Assembly (NCBI RefSeq): GCF_004364315.1
Contig: NZ_SOBR01000010.1
Span: 1 to 64,000, forward strand
DNA length: 64,000 bases
Direction of reading: 5' to 3'
Source of the DNA: Chromohalobacter marismortui
Lineage (GTDB): Bacteria; Pseudomonadota; Gammaproteobacteria; Pseudomonadales; Halomonadaceae
Under the pieces are notes generated by a model. That model did no database searches and was not told the origin of the DNA. It saw only the letters and a program-made list of their open reading frames with translations. This document shows positions 49,283 through 56,566 of the stretch, piece by piece. A program made the translations under genes and the position numbers. How positions within the stretch are numbered: the first letter of the stretch is position 1; each line of letters opens with the position of its first letter.

Positions 49283-49311
49283 ATTTGGGGGGTGGGGTCA
49301 CGCCTTTCAAG
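49283..49311 (-). promoter_or_regulatory. candidate sigma-32 promoter of dnaK
   Basis: On the minus strand CTTGAA (49306-49311), 15 bases, then CCCCAAAT (49283-49290) fit the heat-shock consensus CTTGAA-N13-17-CCCCATNT closely. It lies in the 130-base grpE-dnaK gap; a GGCGGC/GCCGCC hairpin (49256-49270) sits between it and the dnaK start. Confidence 0.6.
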
Positions 49312-49342
49312 GGTGTCGGCGTCACATCACGCCCCTGCCACA

Positions 49343-49975
49343 TCAATTGGCGGCTTGGCTGACGACCACCATCGCCGGACGTACCAGACGTCCATTCAAC
49401 AGATACCCTTTCTGCATGACCTCGATCACGGTATTGGGCTCAACCTCGGGGTTGGGCACCATGGTCATGGCTTCATGCACTTGTGGGTCGAACGGCTCGC
49501 CTTGCGGATCGACGGCTTCCACGCCGAATTTGCTCAGTACATCGAGCTGCAATTTCAGGGTCATCGACACACCCTCACGATGCACCTCGCTGGCACCTTC
49601 CTGCATCGACTCCAGTGCCTTTTCCAGGCTGTCGACGACCGGCAGCAACTCATTGACGAACTTCTCGAGCGCGAACTTGCGTGCCTTTTCGACATCCTGC
49701 TCGGCACGGCGACGCACGTTCTGAGCCTCTGCGGCGGCGCGTGCCGTCTGGTCCTTGGCATCCGCCAAGGCTTGCTCCAACTCTTCGACGCGTGCGGCCA
49801 GCGCATCGGCTTCCGGATTCTCGAGAGCGTCGGCATCGGCCTCGCTGGCCTCGACATCCTCGACGACGCCTTCGAGGTCGGCGTCATCGCCAGTGGCGTC
49901 ATCCGGCTGGGGTTCGGCATCGCGATCGGCTCGAACCAACTCTTCGTCGGTGGGGGTCTGCGGGTCTTTGGCCAT
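49343..49975 (-). CDS. grpE: nucleotide exchange factor GrpE
   Basis: Releases ADP from DnaK. The 210-residue protein has a long acidic N-terminus, a coiled coil ([27 protein letters not shown], given here as positions about 65-95) and the beta domain with [45 protein letters not shown] (positions about 155-205). It is first in the grpE-dnaK-dnaJ order and divergent from recN. Confidence 0.96.
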   Translation of the reverse strand: MAKDPQTPTDEELVRADRDAEPQPDDATGDDADLEGVVEDVEASEADADALENPEADALAARVEELEQALADAKDQTARAAAEAQNVRRRAEQDVEKARKFALEKFVNELLPVVDSLEKALESMQEGASEVHREGVSMTLKLQLDVLSKFGVEAVDPQGEPFDPQVHEAMTMVPNPEVEPNTVIEVMQKGYLLNGRLVRPAMVVVSQAAN

Positions 49976-50033
49976 AAGTTTCTCCTGACAGCTGGCGCGG
50001 CCCGAAGCCGCATCTAATGAGCGATTGCCTCCT

Positions 50034-50061
50034 ATATGGGGATGCGGTGAACGATCTCAAG
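50034..50061 (-). promoter_or_regulatory. sigma-32 heat-shock promoter of grpE
   Basis: On the minus strand CTTGAG (50056-50061), 14 bases, then CCCCATAT (50034-50041) are an almost perfect sigma-32 promoter. It lies about 60 bases upstream of the grpE ATG and explains heat induction of the grpE-dnaK-dnaJ cluster. Confidence 0.85.
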
Positions 50062-50160
50062 CCACTCTTATCGCTTGCGACGACTGGCAATTGAAGCCCC
50101 ATCCCAACTACTGTATAAACACACAGAGATCAGCTTCGTTTCCGACGCCCGGAGGTTTTC

Positions 50161-51834
50161 ATGCTGATACAGCTTGCCATTCGCGACTACGCCATCGTCG
50201 AGCGCCTCGATCTGGACCTGCACGACGGTATGACGGCCATCACCGGCGAGACCGGCGCCGGCAAATCGATCATGCTCGGCGCCTTGGGCTTATGCCTGGG
50301 AGAGCGCGCCGACGCCGGTAGCGTGCGTCATGGCTGCGAGCGCGCGGACATCAGCGCACGCTTCGATATCGCCCGACTCACCGCTGCTCGCGCCTGGCTC
50401 ACCGAGCGTGAGCTGGCGCATGACGAATGCCTGCTCCGGCGTGTCGTCACCGCGTCGGGGCGCTCCAAGGCCTGGATCAACGGCCAACCGGTCACGGTGA
50501 GCGACCTGAAAGCGCTCGGCGAGCATCTCATCGAGGTCCACAGCCAACACGCCCATCAAGCGCTCTTGCGCGAAGAAACGCATCTGCGCCTGCTCGACAG
50601 CTACGCCGGGCAGACCGAGGCCGTCGCCACCCTTGGCGAGCACTTTCATCACTGGCGCGCACGCCGACGGCGGCTACGTGATCTGCAAGAAAGCGGCGAC
50701 GAGGTGCAGGCACGGCGTCAGCTATTGCGTTATCAAGTCGAGGAGCTCGATCAACTGGCGCTCGAAGAGGGGGAACTGGATACCCTGGAGGACGAGCAGA
50801 CCCAACTGGCCAACCTCGAGGAAGTCCTGGGCGACGCGCAGTTCGCCGCCGACTGTTGCGATCAGGACGAGCACGGTGCGCGCGCATTGCTGCACCATGC
50901 CACCGCACGCCTGGGGAATGCCCCCGAACAGACTCGTCAGCAACTGGCGGATGCGCTGGGCATGCTGAACGAGGCGCAAATCCAGATCGAGGAGGCGGCG
51001 CGCGAGCTGCATCGCTTCGTCGACACCACCGAGCTCGATCCGCAGCGCCTGGCGGAGGTCGAAGCTCGTCTCGGCGAAGTACATCGCATCGCGCGCAAGC
51101 ATCATGTCCTGCCCGAGGAGCTGCGCGACCTGCATCAGCGTTTGAGCGACGAGCTGGCCAGCCTGGAAGGCGATGAGCATGACCTCGAGGCGCTCGCCGA
51201 AGACGCCGAGCGGGCGCGCGACACTTACCGAGAACAAGCGCGGTCGATCAGTGAGGCGCGTCTCGAGGCGGCGCGCGACTTCGGCGAGGCCGTACAGGCG
51301 CAACTGGCCTTCCTGGGATTGGGCAAGGCAACCTTCGAGGTCGCCGTTGCGCCCCGCGAAACGCCCCAAGCCGAAGGGCTCGACCAGGTACGCTTCATGA
51401 TCAGCGCCAACCCCGGCCAGCCATCACGCCCGCTGAACAAGGTCGCCTCAGGCGGCGAGCTGTCGCGTATCAGCCTCGCAATCCAGGTCGTCGCCGCACA
51501 GCACAGCACGGCGCCCAGCATGGTCTTCGACGAAGTCGATGTCGGCGTGTCGGGGGCCATCGCGGAAATCGTCGGCCAGTTGCTGCGACGCCTCGGTGCC
51601 CAAGGGCAGATCCTGACCGTGACGCACCTGCCGCAAGTCGCCGCCCAGGCGCATCATCATCTACATATCGAAAAGCGTGCCGAGCAAGACACGACACTCA
51701 CGCACATGGCACTGCTCGACGATGCCGGGCGCGTGCGTGAACTGGCCCGCATGCTCGGCGGCGTCAAGCTCTCCGACCGCACTCTGGCGCACGCCCGCGA
51801 AATGCTCGACGCCAGCCAGCACGCGCAACACTGA
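50161..51834 (+). CDS. recN: DNA repair protein RecN
   Basis: SMC-like ATPase for double-strand-break repair. The 557-residue protein has Walker A GETGAGKSIMLGAL, a long coiled coil (residues about 160-370) and the C-terminal ATPase half with SGGELSRISLAIQ, Walker B MVFDEVDVGVSG and VTHLPQVAAQAHHH. It is divergent from grpE. No clear LexA box was recognised in the 185-base gap. Confidence 0.97.
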   Translation: MLIQLAIRDYAIVERLDLDLHDGMTAITGETGAGKSIMLGALGLCLGERADAGSVRHGCERADISARFDIARLTAARAWLTERELAHDECLLRRVVTASGRSKAWINGQPVTVSDLKALGEHLIEVHSQHAHQALLREETHLRLLDSYAGQTEAVATLGEHFHHWRARRRRLRDLQESGDEVQARRQLLRYQVEELDQLALEEGELDTLEDEQTQLANLEEVLGDAQFAADCCDQDEHGARALLHHATARLGNAPEQTRQQLADALGMLNEAQIQIEEAARELHRFVDTTELDPQRLAEVEARLGEVHRIARKHHVLPEELRDLHQRLSDELASLEGDEHDLEALAEDAERARDTYREQARSISEARLEAARDFGEAVQAQLAFLGLGKATFEVAVAPRETPQAEGLDQVRFMISANPGQPSRPLNKVASGGELSRISLAIQVVAAQHSTAPSMVFDEVDVGVSGAIAEIVGQLLRRLGAQGQILTVTHLPQVAAQAHHHLHIEKRAEQDTTLTHMALLDDAGRVRELARMLGGVKLSDRTLAHAREMLDASQHAQH

Positions 51835-51897
51835 ACGTACCGGGCTGGCGTTCTTGGATACATCGTCGCGTGATATCGGGAGGGGCATGAAACGACA

Positions 51898-51920
51898 CAA
51901 CCGGCCATGAAGGCCGGTTG
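51898..51920. terminator. terminator between recN and fur
   Basis: The perfect stem CAACCGGCC / GGCCGGTTG with loop ATGAA lies between the convergent recN and fur genes. The U tract is weak on both sides. Confidence 0.6.
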
Positions 51921-51949
51921 CATCATCGCGACATGCTGACTGCTCGGGG

Positions 51950-52402
51950 TTACTTCTTGCCGGGCCCTGAGCCTTCCTGGCGCGTCACGCTGGACCCCTT
52001 GGGGCGCACGTACAACACCAGCGCATGATCGACGAGTTCGAAGCCATGCTCTTCGGCGATCTCGCGTTGACGCCGCTCGATGGTATCGTCGAAGAACTCG
52101 ATGATCTCGCCACTTTCCAGGCACACCATATGATCGTGGTGTTCTTCCTGCGACAGCTCGAACACGGCGTGCCCGCCATCGAAGTTGTGGCGAATGACCA
52201 ACCCCGCCGTCTCGAACTGCGTCAAGACACGATATACGGTTGCCAGACCGACATCATCACCTGCGTCGAGCAAAGCCTTATAGACGTCTTCGGCGCTCAG
52301 ATGATGTTGGTCCTGCGTGCTTTCGAGAATTTGCAGGATCTTGACGCGCGGCAGGGTGACTTTTAGCCCTGCCTTGCGCAGTTCATGGTTCTGATCGGCC
52401 AT
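51950..52402 (-). CDS. fur: ferric uptake regulator Fur
   Basis: Iron-sensing repressor, 150 residues. Winged-helix domain with VKILQILEST and GLATVYRVLTQFETAGLV, then the metal-binding dimerisation domain with EEHHDHMVCLESGEIIEF and the C-terminal EEHGFELVDHALVLY. Only one Cys of the E. coli CxxC structural zinc site remains, as in Pseudomonas-type Fur. It is divergent from bamE, 78 bases apart, a conserved pairing. It may govern the iron importer at 42-45 kb. Confidence 0.97.
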   Translation of the reverse strand: MADQNHELRKAGLKVTLPRVKILQILESTQDQHHLSAEDVYKALLDAGDDVGLATVYRVLTQFETAGLVIRHNFDGGHAVFELSQEEHHDHMVCLESGEIIEFFDDTIERRQREIAEEHGFELVDHALVLYVRPKGSSVTRQEGSGPGKK

Positions 52403-52480
52403 GGTTGCGGTTGCTCTTCGCAGTATCGTGGTAGGTCAGGTATGATCAACCCAGGCAACGATAGTGAATGATAGGCGCAA

Positions 52481-52912
52481 ATGCAAAACCTGATTAAAAC
52501 AGTCACCTTCTCCGTCGCCCTGGCGCTCGTCAGCGGCTGCAGCTACGTCGGCGTTTACAAGCGCGACCTGGTTCAGGGCAATCTTATCACTCAGGACATG
52601 GTCTCGCAGCTCGAGACCGGCATGACCAAGGAGCAGGTTCGCTATGTCATGGGCAGTCCCCTACTCAAAGGCCCGTTCAACGAGGACCGCTGGGACTATG
52701 TCTTCTACCTCGACGAGGCCTATGACGATGTAGAAGAAAAGCGTGTCACGCTGACCTTCCAGAACGACCGCTTGACCGACATCGAGCGTGAAGGCGATCT
52801 TGAAGATGATGTCGCCCTCTCCAACCAAGGCGGTCCCGGCCCCGCCGTGGAAGGTTCCGGCGCCGGCAGCAGCACTGCAGCCGCCGGCCCCGGCTATGGC
52901 CCCGTGGAATAA
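52481..52912 (+). CDS. bamE: outer-membrane assembly lipoprotein BamE (OmlA/SmpA)
   Basis: Lipoprotein of the BAM complex. The 143-residue precursor has a lipobox LVSGC (Cys20), the SmpA/OmlA domain (LVQGNLITQDMVSQLETGMTKEQVRYVMGSPLL at about residues 30-62, then WDYVFYLD), and a Gly/Ala/Pro-rich tail. It is divergent from fur and convergent with rnfH. Confidence 0.95.
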   Translation: MQNLIKTVTFSVALALVSGCSYVGVYKRDLVQGNLITQDMVSQLETGMTKEQVRYVMGSPLLKGPFNEDRWDYVFYLDEAYDDVEEKRVTLTFQNDRLTDIEREGDLEDDVALSNQGGPGPAVEGSGAGSSTAAAGPGYGPVE

Positions 52913-52921
52913 CCGCCTCGT

Positions 52922-53224
52922 TCAGTCGCCTCCCCGAGCCCGCGCCAAGCGCGCTTGCTTGGGGTCGACAACCAACGGGCGGTAGACCTCGACGCGATCT
53001 CCCTGCTCCAACACTCGATGGTCAGGCGCCTTGAGCGCCTGGCCGAAAATCCCCAGCGGCGCCCGCTCGAAGAAAGCGGCGTCTCGCTCGGGGAAAAGAG
53101 ACGGCAGTTCCGCCTCTCTCACGGCGTCACGTGCCGACGTCCCCGGCGCCACCGCCAATGCCACCACCCGCTGACGGTGTGGCTCGGCATAAGCGACCTC
53201 GATCATGATACGAGAGGCTGGCAT
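52922..53224 (-). CDS. rnfH: RnfH family ubiquitin-like protein
   Basis: Small beta-grasp protein of 100 residues, start MPASRIMIEVAYAEPHRQ, two bases after the ratA stop. VEVAYA-type N-terminus, APLGIFGQALK and DRVEVYRPLVVDPKQARLARA are family hallmarks. Function is poorly known (earlier called RatB). The ratA-rnfH pair next to smpB and bamE is widely conserved. Confidence 0.92.
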   Translation of the reverse strand: MPASRIMIEVAYAEPHRQRVVALAVAPGTSARDAVREAELPSLFPERDAAFFERAPLGIFGQALKAPDHRVLEQGDRVEVYRPLVVDPKQARLARARGGD

Positions 53225-53225
53225 G

Positions 53226-53666
53226 TCATTGGGCGCCATAAAGCGCATCCGCACGCCGCGTGAAGGCATCGACCAACTGGCCGGCGACTTGCTGGAACAG
53301 CTTGCCGAACGCCACGCCCAACAGGCGATTGGAAAACTCGAATTCCATCTCCAGGCTCACGCGGCACGCCGACTCGCCCATCGGCGTGAACAACCAGCGC
53401 CCACTGAGACGCTTGAAAGGCCCCCGATCGAGCGATAGATCGATCCGCTCATGAGGGTAAAGCTCATTACGTGTGGCCAGGGTCTGCTCCACGCCCCCCT
53501 TGGCCAGTGTCATCTCTCCTATCAGGTAGCGCCCTTCTTCGTGCTCGATGACCCGTGCGCGGCGACATCCCGGCAAGAATTCAGGGTAACTCTCGAAATC
53601 ATTGACCAGATCGAACATCGCCTTGCAGGAATGTCTCACCAAGGCAGACCGGTTGACCGTAGGCAT
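53226..53666 (-). CDS. ratA: RatA/Coq10-type START-domain protein
   Basis: 146-residue START/polyketide-cyclase-like protein. ALVRHSCKAMFDLVNDFESYPEFLPGC at the N-terminus and FKRLSGRWLFTP, FEFSNRLLGVAFGKLF are typical. In E. coli RatA is described both as a 50S association inhibitor and as a Coq10-like ubiquinone binder. It is divergent from smpB. Confidence 0.92.
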   Translation of the reverse strand: MPTVNRSALVRHSCKAMFDLVNDFESYPEFLPGCRRARVIEHEEGRYLIGEMTLAKGGVEQTLATRNELYPHERIDLSLDRGPFKRLSGRWLFTPMGESACRVSLEMEFEFSNRLLGVAFGKLFQQVAGQLVDAFTRRADALYGAQ

Positions 53667-53796
53667 TCACCACTCCGCTGACTTTGTTGCGCCGTGCGCG
53701 TATGATGGAAGGTTAACGTCAAGGCCTTGAATGATATCACGCCTTCCCCCATTTCATGGGGCTAGCGGATTCGGCGCATAGTAATGTAGAGGTTCC

Positions 53797-54270
53797 ATGG
53801 CCAAGAAAAAAGGCAACATAGGCTCGAGCACCATCGCGCAAAACAAGAAGGCTCGCTTCGAATACCATATCGACGAGACCTTCGAGGCCGGCTTGTCGCT
53901 GGCCGGGTGGGAAGTCAAGAGCTTGCGCGCCGGCAAGGCGCAGCTCACCGACACCTACATCCTGATCAAGAATGGCGAGGCATGGCTGCTGGGCAGTCAT
54001 ATCACGCCACTCAATACCGTCAGTACGCATGTGGTGGCGGATCCTTCGCGTACACGCAAGTTATTGCTGCACCGCAAGGAAATCGCCAAGATCTTCTCGC
54101 GCACCCAGGACAAGGGGCATACCTGCGTGCCGCTGAAACTGTACTGGAAGAAAAACCTCGTCAAATGCGAGCTCGCGCTGGTACGCGGCAAGAAGATGCA
54201 CGACAAGCGCGCCACGGAAAAGGCCCGCGACTGGGATCGCGAAAAGGCCCGCATCATGCGTGCCCACTGA
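53797..54270 (+). CDS. smpB: SsrA-binding protein SmpB
   Basis: tmRNA partner in trans-translation. The 157-residue OB-fold protein has [37 protein letters not shown] (positions about 13-49), [10 protein letters not shown] and a basic C-terminal tail ([25 protein letters not shown]). It lies 68 bases upstream of the tmRNA gene. Confidence 0.97.
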   Translation: MAKKKGNIGSSTIAQNKKARFEYHIDETFEAGLSLAGWEVKSLRAGKAQLTDTYILIKNGEAWLLGSHITPLNTVSTHVVADPSRTRKLLLHRKEIAKIFSRTQDKGHTCVPLKLYWKKNLVKCELALVRGKKMHDKRATEKARDWDREKARIMRAH

Positions 54271-54338
54271 CGATTTTCGCCAATGAGGTTGAACTGGCCT
54301 CGAACGGTCCCCATCTGTTAGACTGTAAGACGCTTTAC

Positions 54339-54718
54339 GGGGGCGACATGGCTTCGACGCCGGTGACAATCCCTGAGGTGCATGCCGAGAGCGTAACGTA
54401 TCTCGTAAATCCAACGTTACGATAAAATAGTCGCAAACGACGACAACTACGCTCAGGGCGCGCTGGCAGCGTAACAACTGCTAGCTTCTAGTCCGGCCCG
54501 GAGGTGATGTGCCCATTCATCACCGATGGGATACGAGCTCAGACTGATGGGATCGCGGCTGGCTTTGTCCTCGCGTCAGCCGCTAAAACTTAGAGGAATC
54601 GCGTCGCTGGATCCTGCCCGTCGGAGCCAGAGGCGCTAAATCAAAAGACGGACCTAAGCATGTAGAGCCGATGGGTGAGTGCCGGCGGACGGGGGTTCAA
54701 TTCCCCCCGCCTCCACCA
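54339..54718 (+). ncRNA. ssrA: transfer-messenger RNA
   Basis: 380-nt tmRNA with encoded CCA (54716-54718). The 5' acceptor GGGGGCG pairs with CGCCTCC and includes the G3-U70 pair required for alanine charging. The reading frame resumes at GCA (54433) and encodes ANDDNYAQGALAA before TAA (54472-54474), three residues longer than the E. coli tag. The T arm GGGGGTTCAATTCCCCCC ends it. It directly follows smpB. Confidence 0.97.
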
Positions 54719-54725
54719 AACACCG

Positions 54726-54756
54726 AAAAAGCCAACCTCTAGGGGTTGGCTTTTTT
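54726..54756 (+). terminator. tmRNA terminator
   Basis: The stem GCCAACC / GGTTGGC (54731-54750) with a TCTAGG loop is followed by TTTTTTCGTT, a classic intrinsic terminator. Confidence 0.92.
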
Positions 54757-54797
54757 CGTTACCAGGGCCGAGTAACCCTGAGCTTGATCAGAGGGAC

Positions 54798-55658
54798 TTA
54801 CGACGCCGGCAGCCACTCCTGGACCAGATCCTGGTTGTCCTCCACCCACTGCTTGGCGTTCTCGTAGGGGTCGGAGTCCTCCTCCTGATTCATCAGCATG
54901 ACTTCGCCCATGTCTTCGGCGGTCCACTCGAAGGCATCCAGAATGGCGTAGGCTTCCGGCATGTCCTCCTTGAGCCCCTGACGAACGATGGTATGGATCT
55001 GCTCGGCACCGCCATAGACGTTCTTGGGGTCGTCCAGGTACTTGAGATCCCAGCGCGTGAACATCCAGTGCGGCGTCCAACCGGTCACGGCGATCTCTTC
55101 ATCGTTGGCAATGGCGCTTTTCAGCGCCGCTGTCATGGTCGCGCCGCTGCCGCTTTGCAAACTTAGATCGAGATCGTACTCCTCGATGACCTTGTCGGTG
55201 AGGCGCATGATCCCGGCACCCGGGTCGATACCGGTGATCTTGTTGTCGAAGTCACCGGCATGCGCATTGAGATCCGCAATCGAATCGACCTCGCTATAGG
55301 CCGGCACCACCAGCCCCAGTTTGGTGCCATCCAGGTTGACGCCCGTATCGACCAGTTGATCCTTGAGTTGAGCGTAGTAATCCTCATGCGTGGTCGGGAG
55401 CCAACCGGCCAGCAGTGCATCGGTGTCTCCAGTCGCCACGGACTGCCACATTGCGGCTGCCGACAGCGAGGACGTCTCGACGTCGTAACCGGCTTGTTCG
55501 AGCACAGCCCGCATCACGTTGGTAGACGCCACGGTAGAAGACCATTCGACATACGCCAGATTGATGGTGCCTTTGTCCTGGGCCTGCGCAGTGGTGGCCG
55601 CCAAGCCGGCACCGGCCATCAAGGCCAAACCGGCGAGATACATCGAACGCTGAGCCAT
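54798..55658 (-). CDS. glycine betaine/choline-type ABC transporter substrate-binding protein (OpuAC family)
   Basis: 286-residue secreted protein with a signal peptide (LAGLALMAGAGLAATTAQA) and an OpuAC/ProX-type fold: INLAYVEWSSTVASTNVM, LLAGWLPTTHEDYY, GIDPGAGIMRLTDKVIEEY and VTGWTPHWMFTRWDLKYLDDPKNVYGG (positions about 190-216) with the Trp residues that form the betaine cage. No permease or ATPase gene is adjacent, so it must work with components encoded elsewhere or act as a sensor partner. Compatible-solute import suits a halophile. Confidence 0.88.
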   Translation of the reverse strand: MAQRSMYLAGLALMAGAGLAATTAQAQDKGTINLAYVEWSSTVASTNVMRAVLEQAGYDVETSSLSAAAMWQSVATGDTDALLAGWLPTTHEDYYAQLKDQLVDTGVNLDGTKLGLVVPAYSEVDSIADLNAHAGDFDNKITGIDPGAGIMRLTDKVIEEYDLDLSLQSGSGATMTAALKSAIANDEEIAVTGWTPHWMFTRWDLKYLDDPKNVYGGAEQIHTIVRQGLKEDMPEAYAILDAFEWTAEDMGEVMLMNQEEDSDPYENAKQWVEDNQDLVQEWLPAS

Positions 55659-55806
55659 GGGGAAATGCCTTTATTGGAAGTGTGCTTCAAGCATGCCGAG
55701 AAGGAGGAAACGTTGCAAACCTGTGTCCGGGCCATGCAAGGGCCGAATACAACGATGCCACTCCCCGGGCCGAAGAGTGGCATCGCATGCGCACGCCGGC
55801 GACTCG

Positions 55807-56016
55807 CTACCCCACCCGCTTCTCGTGTGACACGGCGCCACGCGGCGCCGTGGCTCCATGAACAGCCGACATCGCGCGCTCCAGATCATCGCTTTTGCAT
55901 TTGAAGGCGTGACATTCCGCGCAGCGGATGTCATCGAGCTGCTCGTCGCCGGTGGGGATGACGAAGCGCTCCCCATGGCAAACGTTGCAACGCAGATCGA
56001 GTGTCACTTTCAGCAT
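55807..56016 (-). CDS. small zinc-ribbon protein
   Basis: 69 residues with two CxxC knuckles (CNVC at 10-13, CAEC at 32-35) and an extra Cys in FKCKSDD, separated by the beta-rich GERFVIPTGDEQLDDI. This is a rubredoxin-like zinc ribbon of unknown function. A GGAGGACAGGGAC stretch upstream of the ATG provides a ribosome site. It lies 46 bases downstream of another zinc-ribbon gene on the same strand. Confidence 0.65.
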   Translation of the reverse strand: MLKVTLDLRCNVCHGERFVIPTGDEQLDDIRCAECHAFKCKSDDLERAMSAVHGATAPRGAVSHEKRVG

Positions 56017-56062
56017 GTCCCTGTCCTCCTTGACCGTTGCTCTTCACATGTCAGCCGGGGCA

Positions 56063-56278
56063 TCACGCCCGCATACCCATGTGTCTTGCCATGGCGCGCG
56101 TCTTGAGGCAGGCCTCGTCCAGGGGTGGCAAGTAATCAACCGCGCGCTGCGCCAGTCCCAGACATGTATCGATGAATTCATCACACTCGATGCATGTCAC
56201 TTCGTCCCACTCGAAGGCGGTATCCGGGGTGTTCAATGCGCGACTCCCGCAACGCGGGCAGATCATATCGTTGGTCAT
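56063..56278 (-). CDS. small zinc-ribbon protein
   Basis: 71 residues with CPRC (7-10) and CIEC (29-32) knuckles and a C-terminal helical part (TCLGLAQRAVDYLPPLDEACLKTRAMARHMGM). AAGGAGGGTGACAC upstream gives a strong Shine-Dalgarno sequence. It shares architecture, not sequence, with the next gene, so the two form a tiny operon. Function unknown; structural zinc binding is inferred. Confidence 0.65.
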   Translation of the reverse strand: MTNDMICPRCGSRALNTPDTAFEWDEVTCIECDEFIDTCLGLAQRAVDYLPPLDEACLKTRAMARHMGMRA

Positions 56279-56566
56279 GTGTCACCCTCCTTGGTTAGAC
56301 ACGTCACTGCAGTACTGGCCAACAATGGCCATGTATAAATAAAGTGCCAGATATCATCGACTCGTACAAGGATGGTACAAAAAAGTAAGAAGCCGTTATC
56401 ATGATACTAGCGACGGTTCATTGCCCTTTCGTGATACGGTGCCGACGAAACGCTGTTTGCTTCCCTCGACGCTCGTCAATGAGCCGCCTAGTGTTAGTAT
56501 TGATAAGCAAATTCATCATAAATGATGTGGCTTAGTTAGCCACTTTCTGCACAAGGAGGTCAATGC

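Noticed and set aside
54289-54324. Promoter for ssrA (TTGAAC ... TAGACT)
   Set aside because: The spacer would be 24 bases, too long for a sigma-70 promoter; transcription may start elsewhere or come from smpB.
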